Below, piece after piece: positions 14,530 to 26,107 of a DNA stretch of 64,000 nt (within the stretch, counting starts at the first letter, position 1; each line of letters begins with the position of its first letter). The notes under the pieces were generated by a model. The model worked only from the letters and a program-made list of their open reading frames with translations. It was not told where the DNA came from and did no database searches. Source of the DNA: Apostichopus japonicus (taxonomy: Eukaryota > Echinodermata > Holothuroidea > Aspidochirotida > Stichopodidae); the NCBI RefSeq assembly GCF_037975245.1, contig NC_092578.1:19069321-19133320 (forward strand), in the 5' to 3' direction. The position numbers and the translations under genes are program-made.

Positions 14530-14978
14530 TCTTTGATAGCTTAACCCCATAACTTCTGAAGGAACTTCAATGGCTCCCTATCAGCTACAGAATCCAGTAT
14601 AAAATACTTCTTCCTACCTTCTGTGCTCATCATCTTGAACGGCCTGTGTACCTGTCACAACTTCTCTTGCCATATACTCCAACTCGCACACTTTGTTCCT
14701 CCAACAAACTGTATTTAACTGTTCCAAAACCACGTTTGAAGAACTATGGTTACAGAAGCTTCCAATACTCTGGGTCTTATCTCTGGAACAAGTTACCAGA
14801 TCACATTCGAACATGCTATAAACTTTCTACTTTCAAAAGTCTACTTAAGACCCATTTTTTCATTTGTTCTTTTGTAAATTAATTTACTTTCATTGTAAAG
14901 CGCTTTGAGCAGTAACTTTTGTTTACTGATTTGGCGCTATATAAGTCTCATTTATTATTATTATTATTATTATTATAA
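14530..14978 (+). mobile_element. 3' end of a CR1/L2-type LINE, 5'-truncated
   Basis: Translated, 14565-14882 reads LQWLPISYRIQYKIL, then PVYLSQLLLPYTPTRTL, LTVPKPRLKNYGYRSF and LWNKLPDHIRTCYKLSTFKSLLK. This is the well-known C-terminus of the reverse-transcriptase protein of CR1/L2-like non-LTR retrotransposons (LHWLPV-R-I-K..., P-R-LK-YG-RAF, LWN-LP, STFK--LKTHLF). A frame change lies near 14640, so the copy is broken. After the stop at 14880 come AAAGCGCTTTGAGC and GGCGCTATATAAGT and a (TTA)n tail, typical for the 3' end of this clade. The body of the LINE is absent. Confidence 0.85.
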
Positions 14979-17855
14979 TGATTTTACATGAATCTTACCA
15001 ACAATGAAGAAAACTTGACAATTCTCAGAATTTGCTAATTTGCATTTTAACTGTGACTGCTTAATACCCAATGTGAAAAATCTGGCCAGGTAGATGACAG
15101 AATGTTTAGAACTTAATAGATTGATTATTTAATCGCTAATAAAAGTTCATTTGATAAAAAAAATAATAAAATATGCAGTCTTTGGTAGATCAATTACAAC
15201 CTTTTTTTGAGTCATAAGATATTTTTTTATAAAGTTTGGTAAAAAGTAGCGACCAAATTAACAAAAAAGCTTGGACAAATTTTTAAACTTTTTTTTTTTT
15301 TGATGGTGGAAGGTACCGCTTTGATAACCTGATGCAGTCCCATAGAGTCAAAAGATAATGAGATGGATGTGATGCTGGGATTTTTCACCTTTCCCTTTTC
15401 TTCTCTGTTTTGCCTGCTCTTTTCCTTCAATCATAATCACCTTGACTGGCACCTGTCAGCCATCTTGTCAAGACTGCTCTGACTGAAATAACCTCAGCTT
15501 ATCAAGGCCACAAATTCCTTTTCTAATTCCTGGACTCTCTTTCCCAGCACTGAACTGCCCTCCTGTCCTGTCAATTTCCAGCAGGCTCTCTGGGTTGTCA
15601 CTATTTTTGGTATTACCCCCTGGCCTTTGGCAGTTGCATTGTAACTCTATAGTAGGGTGGAGAATACCTGTTGCCACGGTTACCCGTTCTCCATCAGTAA
15701 GCCCCTTTGGTTAGCATGGGAACATGCAACATTCCTAAGGCGAAACATTGCAAGGCAAATATAATCCATATTTGCATGGGGTGATTAAAATCTGCAGAGA
15801 GTGAACCTTAGCAGTTTCACCAGGTGTTCTGTTATGGTGAGAGTCTTACCTGAAGGAGAGAGAGGCATATATATACATAGTACAGTAAGGAGAAATCCCT
15901 ATTATATATATTTATACGTGCTTGTTGGTCTCCCTCCGTGGGGATACATGATAACATATATACTTGTACAGGCACATTCAACACTGTATTATTCATTGAT
16001 GGTAGGTACGGTAACATTCAGCTGTGTACTAGCTGCCTACGTGATACATATGCTACTGTATACCATAAATATTAAATACCCTTAACAGTAGACTATGCAT
16101 ATAGTTTGCAGGTGTGCCACCCATGGGGGAGGGGGAGGGAGGGAGGGGGTGAGTGTAGAGGATGTCCAATTTATCCCAGCCTTGCATTACTCATGATATA
16201 CAGGCTGTTAGGACCTGACTGTATAATAGCATTGATAGACATTGTTTTTCAAAAGTTTGGGAACACTGTGCATACTTCAATCCATGCATGTAGCTGCTCC
16301 TTGAATTGTAGACCACACATTTTAAATTCAATGTGTCCTTGACATCCTGATGACATTTTATTTTGAAATTTTCTTTATTTGTTATTGTGTAAATTAAAAA
16401 CGTTTAAAAAGTGAACCATCCACATGGCCCCCTTTTGGTTCATTTACTTATATGTTGATTTCTTTTAATAAACAATCAATGTTTTGTACAATATGGCATT
16501 GTACTTATTCAACTTGACCATTGATTCCTTGGTTTGCATGCATTCCTCCAGAAAAATGTTTAACCCGAAGAGCAAAACGCTCTAGGGTATTGAACCTTTT
16601 AGTTTTTATTTATTTCTTTATTTGGGGGGGGGGGGGAGGCTTGTAAAGTGCAAGTTTTGATATCAAATATAAAGACAAATTTTATTTTAATGTTTATGTT
16701 GTGGACCACATACCAGATCCAGTGACTTGATTAAATGTTTTGGTGTTTTGGTAAACGTTGGCAGCCCTTGTTTAATTGATTTCAACATGTTGTTGTACAT
16801 TGAGTATGAAACATGGAGTAATAATTCAAATTATTGGTTATAGACATATTTATAACTGTTGCCGTTTGATTTTGGTCTTGCTCAATTTGATGTCCAGTAA
16901 CATATATATGAAAGACCGACTGCAGATACTGGAGCCTTGAGATCAAGAAACAGAACACGTTTTGCACATTCAACACACAAAACTTCAGTTCCCTGATAAT
17001 GCTGAAAAAAATCAAAAAGGTTTTGTACCTATTTAATAAGATTCATTCTATTAATAGCGACACATAACCCTTGCTGGAATAAAATATTTTAATATTGAGC
17101 TCTTTCTGGCCCCTGGATGGTGACATAGCCTTCTATCCAGGGTAGCTCATGTCATCAACATGGCCCTGAAGACATTGGCTTGCCTTGCCTTGATATTTTT
17201 TCTCCTTTTTTTTCTAGCCTGGTAGTTAGAATTTCAGATTTCTATGAGAAGTTGATCTTCAATGCTGCATCTCTCTATCTCCCCCTGGATAAAATGAGAT
17301 GGTAAAACAGATAAAAAAAAACATCTCAAAAGATAAATGAGATGGTTTGAAGGGATTACCAGTGGCTTAAGTCGATTGCTAATATAACAATGCTGGAAAA
17401 TGTTCTGCATCTTTAGGTCAAAACTTAATCATCATAGCATTTTGTGTTGCAAAGATATGAAATTTTTCAGATTTTGTAGTATTTTGTTATAAAAATACAA
17501 AATCTAGCAACAGAATAGGGGGAATGGTGTCATTTGACAGCGATTCAGCTGAAAATGTTTTTGTTTCTCTCTCTTTATCATCTAATTGAACTCCCTTATT
17601 CACAAATAATTGATTCTATCCAGAAACAGTGAAAATGCAGAGAATTATTAAAAATTGATATATTTCTATTTAAGGAAACATTCTGACCCTCGTCAAATTT
17701 CATGGATTAAAATACAGGAAAGCGTATTAAAGCGTTTGAAGAATAATTCTGCTGTAATGACATTTTAATTACCTGCTGCAATTGTTTTAATTACCACTGC
17801 TCACTGTTATCTACTCCCTGGAAGAAGTGAGTATTTGGCCAGTTAAAATCAAACT
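14979..17855. other. No gene seen
   Basis: Non-coding between the LINE tail and the SINE. It contains a G-run at about 16625 and short frames without domain content. Confidence 0.55.
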
Positions 17856-18138
17856 GGTGCTGTGGCCGAGTGAATAAAGGCGGTGGTATTTGAAGCAATG
17901 AGGCTAGCAATAGGGAGGTTCTAGGTTCGATACCCAGTTGGTTCATAGTGAGGTGGGTTTTTCATCCAAGAGCAATCTACGGTTTCCCATCTGAAATGGC
18001 TTTCTAAATTGAAAAGATTCCAAATTTTGAGTTAAAATGTTGAATTGGAAACCATCCAACGTGTAAGTTGTAATCCATAACTTAAGCCCTAAGCGTCGTA
18101 AAAGCAATTGCTAATTATTATGATTATTATTTTATTAA
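17856..18138 (+). mobile_element. tRNA-derived SINE
   Basis: The 5' part resembles a tRNA-Leu/Ser head. GGTGCTGTGGCCGAGTG contains an A box at 17863-17880, and GGTTCGATACC at 17924-17934 is a B box, 61 bp downstream, the spacing of a long-variable-arm tRNA. It does not close a proper acceptor stem, and an unrelated ~190-bp body follows, ending in a TTATTATTATT-type tail near 18138. That is the architecture of a SINE with an internal Pol III promoter and not a tRNA gene. Its LINE partner is not proven, though the window also has a LINE with an ATT-repeat tail. Confidence 0.75.
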
Positions 18139-18818
18139 AATAGGTTACAGTTTTAGGAACCAACCCCTTCCCCCCCTCACCTTGCTGTGCTTACATTAGA
18201 ATTGCACTTACAATCACTGAGCCGGAATTTGAGCTGTCTTATTTAAATTCAATATAAGCCTCAAAGTTTGTTTATAATAATCACCAGAGTTAATTAACAC
18301 ATAGAAAAAATCCCCCTTTTTATTTATCAGGCATGATTTCAAACACTAAAATCAAAGAATTGGTAACATTTATATCCTTTGAGTGCACAGACCTCCCACA
18401 CCTGACAGTTTACTTCCGGTCCCAGCGGAAGTTTCCCTGAAGAATTTTTTTTATAACATGAGCCTGGGAATTCCTCAATTTTGTGATCATTTTATTATAT
18501 CTGCTTAAGAAGTCATTATTTACTCTTACTACTACAGTACTACATGGTTTTGTTTACCTTGCAGCAGCCAGAAAAGAAAAGAGAAAAAAAAAAAACCTTT
18601 TGTTACTTCCAAGGCATCTGCTGGTTTCCTTGAACTCTTCTTTACCTTTGATATGCTCGTAATTGGCAATTTGGTAAATTGACAAAGAACTTAGCAGAAA
18701 GAATTATGCATCATTAATAATTGCATAAGGAAGAGAAATAAAAACAAAACAGAAGCCATTGGCTAACATCAGGAAGTCTTGTGCAAACCAGTAAATTGCT
18801 ACAGTATACGGTATATAT

Positions 18819-19184
18819 CAAGGGCGTAGGAACCGGGGGGGCTGGGGGGTGCCAGCCCCCCCAGTGAAAAAAGTGGAGGGGCGGAAGTATCATTCCGCCC
18901 CCCCACTTCGCAAGTCAAAAAACCCCTTTTTCATTTCCAAATGAGAAAAAAATCTCATTTGGAGCACCAAATTGCATCTAAGGCCAGGTGAAAATACAAA
19001 ATTAAGTTAACAAAATGGAGTGGGTGTTGAAGTGTGCTATATTGCACCAAATTGCATCTGAGGCCACCTGGAAATGCAAAAAAAATCCAAAGGGGAGGGG
19101 GACACCCCCTCCCCTTAGACCCCTCCCCCAGGCCAGCCATCAGTCTTCAGCCCCCCCACTCAAAAGTAACTTCCTACGCCACTG
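18819..19184. mobile_element. MITE-like inverted-repeat element, 366 bp
   Basis: The ends are CAAGGGCGTAGGAA and, inverted, CAGTGGCGTAGGAA. They are followed by long G-run/C-run pairs, a style common in invertebrate MITEs. Both flanks read GTATATAT (18811-18818 and 19185-19192), an 8-bp duplication as for hAT elements, though the flanks are TA-rich and partly simple repeat. Internally, a block with CACCAAATTGCATCT occurs twice, about 84 bp apart. No coding capacity. Confidence 0.75.
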
Positions 19185-19192
19185 GTATATAT

Positions 19193-21125
19193 ATATATGG
19201 CGATAAATATTTCTGTCCTTCCATAATTTACAAAGTGATTTCAGGGCCATGAAACACAATGTTTCAATAAAGTTTGATAACAACAATTAATTTGTGGATG
19301 CTGGAACATGTGGAATAGGTTTTCAGTAAATGGAGTTCAAAGGTCATCTAAGGGTCATGTTGGTCATTGCATGAAAAAATTGAAAATATGGATAAATATT
19401 CCTGTTATGCTTGTGTGTGACCTTCAGCATCTACTGTAATGGACAGTATAATTTAGTTTTATCGCACGATTCCTTTTCATCTCAAATGAACGTCAAAAAG
19501 CAGAATTTCCCATGAAATCTCTTCTGTAGTGAAGACAGAAATGTTAGACTCATACAGTAGATATTTAGGGGGGGGGCAGACATTTTGAAAACAAAACCAA
19601 ATTAAGCTGCATTACTTTCCAGAATTTGGTTAAAAGTTCAAGCAATATCAGGTTATATATTGCCAGGGTACGTTATGTATAAATTATATTCCTGTGTCTT
19701 TTCTTGAGAACTCTTGTTTCATATATGCCACCATCATCATATTATTAAAGTTTCTGTTGTGTCTAAAATTAGATTCATCACCTACAATAATGTGCCGGTG
19801 AAAAAGTGCAAATTCCATTCAAGCAAAAGTGCGGTCGGTCTTAGAGGTGAAATATCTTGACAATAAAAGAGTAGTTCATGTGCATTCTTGATTTTAATCC
19901 TCTCTATTGTTCTTTGCATTCCAACTTCCTGCAAAGGAATTCACTGCATTAATTGGAGCTTAAAATGGGGGTTTGTTTGGATACAGTTTTAGTTTCATTC
20001 ACATACATGTGTCTGTCTGTGTATTTCTTATCACAAAGAGGGGCGTCACATTCTTGCGTCGCTTCCGGAAGTTGAAAAAAACCAATGGTCGTTTTCTCTT
20101 TTCTTGTCTGTCCCGTTTTTTCCGATTCAGTTGTTCACTGGGTTCTTTGAGAATTGAGAGTGTTCTGTTGGCTCTTAAGAAACATTTTCTCTCCTCATCA
20201 TTGTTCATGTTTCTTTCCGACTCACTAAATATGTTGATTATAATGGAAACTTTACAAAGTTCAGCATAAGGCCAATTTGTGGGGTTTACAATCAAACATT
20301 TTGATATCTTTACGTTCTGCTACCCAAGCAGACCTTGGTAATTCCTTTAAAGAGAGATTTGAAATTTGTACTAAAAATGACAGCCAGAGGTACCAAATAA
20401 AGATTGGATAATATGCAAATAAGAATATGAATATTCATAATATTGTAGTATAACAAACATATGAAAGCTTCAGTGAGTATATTCTAGCTTCCATCCCACC
20501 CCCCCCCCAAAAAAAAATGCCCTTTATTTTCCAGCAGTGATCTGCTCTGCTTCTCTCCCCCCCCCCCTCCATCACCATTCCCACTCTCTCATATGCCTCC
20601 CCAGGACCCTTCCACCCCTCCCACTCCCTCATATGCTTGGTGTGTTATTTTTCTGTACTGTTCAATGAGGAAAGGTTTGTTGATTAGTGATTACTCAAGA
20701 TAACTATTTATTTACTATTTGTTTACTGTTTATTTACTGTTACATCTGTGTTCGTTGAGGAAAGGTTGTTGATACTCAAGATTGAAGTCCTATAATAAAT
20801 GTACAGAAAGTAACATACGAGAAGGAATGGCTGACTTTTTGTGCTACAAAGTATTTGATATAGAAAACCATGGTTTATTGTTTTCTTGGCTTGGGAAATT
20901 AACTTGGGTAGTTTGGGTTGGCATATAAAACACCCCCACTAGTTACAATATAATGTACAACTTCTGAATTTTGTCCTTGGGAAATTGTGTTGCCTGCAAC
21001 TTTGCCCCTGGGACATATAAAGTTGACATTCAATATCAAAGGTCATAACTATAAATCATGGGTGCCTTTACTTTGCACCTGCTAGTTTCCCATTAATCTT
21101 GCTTGCATGTCCACATCCCTTGCAT

Positions 21126-21209
<84 letters not shown>

Positions 21210-22680
21210 ATGAAGGTATATATATCAGAAGTATGAAGGTCAAAGACAACCACTGGTCCGTCCGTCCGTGCTCAAGTTATATCTGTCAGGCTAAAGAAGT
21301 AGTCCCTCCGACTTGCATCTCAATGAGGAATCCAATATGCAAAACGAATGAAGCACCAGCAGTAAAAAATGTATATCTTTGCATTCTAATTTTCTTTTAA
21401 TAGCTTTTATATGATACATTTTTTGGTGTTTGTTTAATGATCTGTATGTCATTTTTATACATGACAATTCTATTCTGTTGTTGGTGAATAGGTAACAATA
21501 ACTGTAAATTGACTTCACTCCTCCTCTCTTACCTGCCTTTCTCCTCCTACACACGTGCACTCCAATCTACCAGATCCTATCTTATGAGTAAGATCGTTGG
21601 CTATTTGCACCTTCAATCATTGATGATCCAACAGTTAAATATGACAGGTGGCACCCACCCCTGGCCCCCCTGGTGGGCTGGTGCAGCTTCATTCTCTTTT
21701 CTATTTCATCAACTTCTGGATGACCCTAGTTACCAGTCTTAGAGAGGCTGTCAGGAAGTATATCCTTCAAAGCTTGTCTTGATTACTTCTGACAGGTGAA
21801 AAGTTTAAAACTTGGAAAAAAAAGACTAATGGGACATATTATTCCTTCAGTTGAATGTCTTGGTATGAATGAACTATACAGTGGCTATGATATACCTATA
21901 TTAATATATATATACACATAATATGTATACTCTTGCTTTCATTTATCCATGTGGTACATTATCACACAAATTATCCCAAAGAGAAAAGGAAAGGAAAGGG
22001 GGGGGGCCAAAAATATTCTGAAGATTTATTGCTGGTAGTATAACCTTGACTTTGGTTATTTTAATATTCACGTATATTAAACTTTGTGGTTATGATATTT
22101 ACTGGCTCTTTTTCCTTTTGCATCTTTTACTCTTTTTTCCCTTATGTTTTTCATTTGCTCAAGATGAATCCCCCCTTATTTTATTTTACATTTTTTGGTA
22201 TTTATTTTGTGGTTTGAGCCTCATAATCCTAGTCAGGAAAATTAAGTCATTTGGGAGAATATGGAGGTGGCCTTAAACCACAGCACTAAATGATTTCAGA
22301 TTTAACTGAATAAAAGACAGTGATGCTGCTTTTTAATCACAGCTTATTAGATATATAGTGCTTGATATGTACATAGTTGTGCTGGAGGAAGTTTAACAGC
22401 ATGGTATATTCTCAGTATGGCAAACAGAAAGATTTGAAAAAAAAAAATTAAAAATCAATTTGAGCGAACTTACATTTTGTGTCACTTTTTGATCAAATCA
22501 TGTAATATTAACACATTATTGAATGCCACTCAGTTTAACTTTACAAGAGATCTATTGGGATAAAAACCTTTTTGGCTTGGACCACAAAATTAGTGAGTCC
22601 CAATACATGCTCTATGTACAGTACCATAAGTTACCTCACTGGTCTGTATCCTCACAACCACTGCACAAAAACAACCATTT
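19193..22680. other. No gene seen
   Basis: Apart from the AT microsatellite, only poly-C/poly-A tracts (20499-20570) and short frames. The overlapping frames at 19973-20295 on both strands have no recognisable domain. Confidence 0.55.
21121..21214. repeat. (AT)n microsatellite with inverted flanks
   Basis: About 39 AT units (21128-21206). The flanks CATTGCAT and ATGCAATG are inverted repeats of each other, so the whole tract is one long potential cruciform. Confidence 0.95.
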
Positions 22681-22890
22681 TACCTCCCATCCTCTCTTCC
22701 TCTCTCTCCTCTCCTCTCCTCCCTCCCCTCCTTCCTCCACACCTTCCTTCCCTCTCTCCTCCCCTCCTCTCTCATCCCCTCCCCTCCTTCCTCCCCTCCT
22801 CCTTCCTCCCCTCCCTCCTGCCGTCTCTCTTCTCCTCTCTCATCCTCTCTCGCCTCCCTTTCTCTACTCACTCCTCTCCTGCCTTTCCCA
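22681..22890 (+). repeat. Polypyrimidine tract, about 210 bp
   Basis: Almost pure C/T with variants of CCTCCCCTCC and CTCTCTCCTC. It is a candidate triplex (H-DNA) former. Open frames on both strands (Ser/Pro/Leu on +, Arg/Glu/Gly on -) are compositional. Confidence 0.9.
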
Positions 22891-23997
22891 TACTCCTCCA
22901 CCACGTAAAACATTGAAAGTTGAACAGGATAAAAACATTTTTGGATCACTTCAAAACTTGCAGAATTGAGTAAAAGCAAGCATGATAATTGGAGGTATTT
23001 AGTAGGTTGTTTACTGCCTAAATATACTCATTATAAGGAGCGGGAAAGGTGTTGTTTGGTAAGATAGAAGAATGCAATGAGGGAAAATGGTAAAGCTTTC
23101 TCTTCTTGCTCAATTCAACTATTATATACAGCTATGAGACACACCGCTCAATGACAAAAGACGCTGTTAATCCATTAGGTTATTGTGGAAGCACAACATA
23201 GTTTACTCATTTTTACACTCCTCAGTTTTCATTACTTTACCCAGCTCTTTCAGGAAGTCTTGTACTTGGTCAGTTGTCGACTGCTATTGAAGCTCGAACA
23301 GTCAAAATTATGTCATTACTGGTACAATGAGAAAACCAATCACTGATTATAAAGTCTTTACATTTTTGTATGAAGCTATTTCCTTTGTGACAGAGCAAGT
23401 AATTTGTTCACGCAGGTGGTCTTCAGACAGATTGGGAATTGATTTCTGATTGCTTTGTAGAAACAATGAAAATTTCATTTATTAATATTTTTTTTTCTAC
23501 TTTTTTTTTAATGAAAGATTCAAATGACTACATTGGCTTGAAGGTTGTCCTTCCTTTGTAAGTGAAAACCAAAGGTATATACTGGGCGGAAATGTTGACC
23601 TGGAAAATCCATGCTGTTGTATTTATAATGTGAAATTTGGCCCCCTGAATAGCTCACTCTGTGTATGTGTCTCTGCCTAAGTCCTTGAATCGAGTACTCA
23701 AGTTGACTGAAGTGTGGGGAATAAACAGACAGGTAAAACGTATGCGCAAGATAAGATAATCATTTCCAGAGCTAAGTATGGGAGTGGAAGGTGATAGAAA
23801 GATTTTTTTTTTCATTTTTAGGTATTTTTTGAGGAGGGAGGGTGTGGAGAGGAGGGCTTGAGAAACAAACTTGACAATTCTGTTTTGATGTAAGGTGGTG
23901 ATCAAGACTGTTGTGCGAATGCTCGGGGATCGATGACTGAAGGGTAGGGTTACTCGCTCTCGTTAGCTGCATGTTACTGTACCTGCATTTGACCATG

Positions 23998-24216
23998 AAT
24001 ATTCAAATGTGTGCAGGTATTGCAATCACACAGTTTGCAATGTTATACTTCTACTCAATGGCAACTCAAGGCTACAGTAGGTTTATATTATAGTAAATTT
24101 TCATTGTTGATAGCATGTATCCGTTAACATTCAAAGGTGTTCAGGTATTGCAATCACATAGTTTACCATGTTATATCGCTACTCAGTGGCAACTCAAGGC
24201 TACAGTAGGTTTATAT
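23998..24216 (+). repeat. 123-bp tandem array, left part
   Basis: Nearly two copies of a unit containing CAATGGCAACTCAAGGCTAC and CATTGTTGATAGCATGTAT. The left copies are about 128 bp because GTATTGCAATCACA replaces the shorter GCAGTCACA of the right part. The array is cut at 24216 by a hAT-like insertion and continues at 25424. Confidence 0.9.
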
Positions 24217-25423
24217 TAGTGTTTACACTGGTCCAAAAATCGGGAACCGGGTACCCGAGGGCTGTTACCCGTCGGGTATCCGGGTACCCGAAAAAAATGT
24301 TTACCCTCGTGTATCACGATTTTCAAGAAATTACATATTGGATGCTGTAATAAATGCATTATATTCTCTACTGACAATGTTTTCATGTTCAAATACGTAG
24401 GTGTAAGATAAGGTATAAAACCTCCCTCGATAATTTGTATTTGCTTCTGTTTCTTTCATTAACTTGTTAATAAATTAATTATTTAATTATAATTAGCATT
24501 ACTACTAACATCGCACTGCCGCCGCTGCTTATGCTAGCTCGTGCACGTCTATTGGATCAAACCATATAAATATCCAATTTAGCTCTTAAACAGTTTTAAA
24601 TACTACTACTCTCTATTATGCAGGCCCAGGGTTCGCATTAGCCGCGAGATTGCGCGATTCGGGCAATTTGATCGCATTTGGAATAAACGATTAGTAAAAA
24701 GCCACTTGCGATTACTATTTTTAGTTATCCCGTCTATAATCCATAAACATCGCGTAAAATTCCTTGTCAGCCTTTCCTTCTTTGAAATAGACGAATGAAT
24801 AAATAATAATTTCTTCCACATGGTAGCCTCACACCACACTAAGTCAATGAGAAATCTAGCTAAGCCTAACCATCTGTTTATTTGCTGGAGTTGTGACGCA
24901 GTTGTAAGACATCCATGGAATACTTTCGTTATTGCTGTTACGTTCGACCACATGGTTGCCTAACACCACACTAAGTCAATGGGGGTAGTCTAGCCTAGCC
25001 ACCTGTTTATTAGCTGAAATTGTGACGCAGTTATAAGATATCTATGGAAAGCTTTCGTTATTGCTGTTATCTTCGAACACATGGTAGCCTAACAACACAC
25101 TAAGTCAATGGGAAATCAGCCTAACCATTGGTTTGCATTTTTTTTTTTAAACAATCACACTTTGCGTATGATTCGGGTAATAAATTAGGAACCGGGTATT
25201 ATCCCGTCGAGCGGGCCCCTTCGTTATTGCTGTTATCTTCGACCACATTGTAGCCTAACACCACACTAAGTCAATGGGAAATCTGCCTAACCGTCGGTTT
25301 GCCTTTTGTTTTTTCTTTTTTTTTTAAATCACACTTTGCTTAGGATTCGGGTAATAAATTAGGAACCGGGTAGTATCGCGTCGGGCGGGTACCCGGGTAC
25401 CCGGATAACCCGTGCAAACACTA
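24217..25423. mobile_element. hAT-like DNA transposon, non-autonomous, 1,207 bp
   Basis: The ends are inverted repeats: TAGTGTTTACACTGG on the left and, on the opposite strand at the right, TAGTGTTTGCACGGG. They are followed inside by GC-rich subterminal blocks with repeated GGGTACCCG. The element is flanked on both sides by the identical 8-bp sequence GTTTATAT (24209-24216 and 25424-25431). An 8-bp target duplication is the hAT hallmark. It sits inside the 123-bp array, so the insertion point is unambiguous. Internally, a ~145-bp block (CACATGGTAGCC and ACACTAAGTCAATGG) recurs about four times. No transposase is recognisable; the 115-codon minus-strand frame at 24606-24953 spans the internal repeats and is not one. 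It would need a transposase in trans. Confidence 0.88.
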
Positions 25424-26107
25424 GTTTATATTACAGTTTATATTCATTGTTGATAGCATGTATCTATTAACATCCAAATGTGTTCAGGCAGTCACACAGT
25501 TTACCATGGTTTACTTCTGCTCAATGGCAACTCAAGGCTACAGTAGGTTTATATTACAGTTTATATGCATTGTTGATAGCATGTATCCATTAACATTCAA
25601 ATGTGTTCAGGCAGTCACATAGTTTACCATGTTATACTTCTGCTCAATGGCAACTCAAGGCTACAGTAGGTTTATATTACAGTTTATATTCATTGTTGAT
25701 AGCATGTATCTATTAACATTCAAATGTGTTCAGGCAGTCACATAGTTTACCATGTTATACTTCTGCTCAATGGCAACTCAAGGCTACAGTAGGTTTATAT
25801 TACAGTTTATATGCATTGTTGATAGCATGTATCTATTAACATTCAAATGTGTTCAGGCAGTCACATAGTTTACCATGGTTTACTTCTGCTCAATGGCAAC
25901 TCAAGGCTACAGTAGGTTTATATTACAGTTTATATTCATTGTTGATAGCATGTATCCATTAACATTCAAATGTGTTCAGGCAGTCACATAGTTTACCATG
26001 TTATACTTCTTACTCAATGGCAACTCAAGGCTACAGTAGGTTTATATTACAGTTTATATTCATTGTTGATAGCATGTATCCATTAACATTCAAAGGTGTT
26101 CAGGTAT
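25424..26107 (+). repeat. 123-bp tandem array, right part
   Basis: About five and a half copies. TCAATGG anchors occur at 25521, 25644, 25767, 25890 and 26014, giving a very regular 123-124-bp period. The copies are near-identical, so the array is recent or homogenised. The right part is more uniform than the two copies left of the insertion. Confidence 0.93.

Noticed and set aside
17856-17940. A functional tRNA-Leu or tRNA-Ser gene
   Set aside because: A and B boxes are present but the acceptor and anticodon stems do not pair properly, and a SINE body and tail follow.
19340-19375. Further AGGTCA-like direct repeats
   Set aside because: Only one half-site is exact and spacing is irregular.
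22523-22979. Open frames of 99-148 codons on both strands
   Set aside because: They follow the polypyrimidine tract; residues are only Ser/Pro/Leu or Arg/Glu/Gly.
24606-24953. 115-codon minus-strand frame inside the hAT-like element as a transposase remnant
   Set aside because: No hAT transposase motif seen, and the frame covers the internal repeat blocks.
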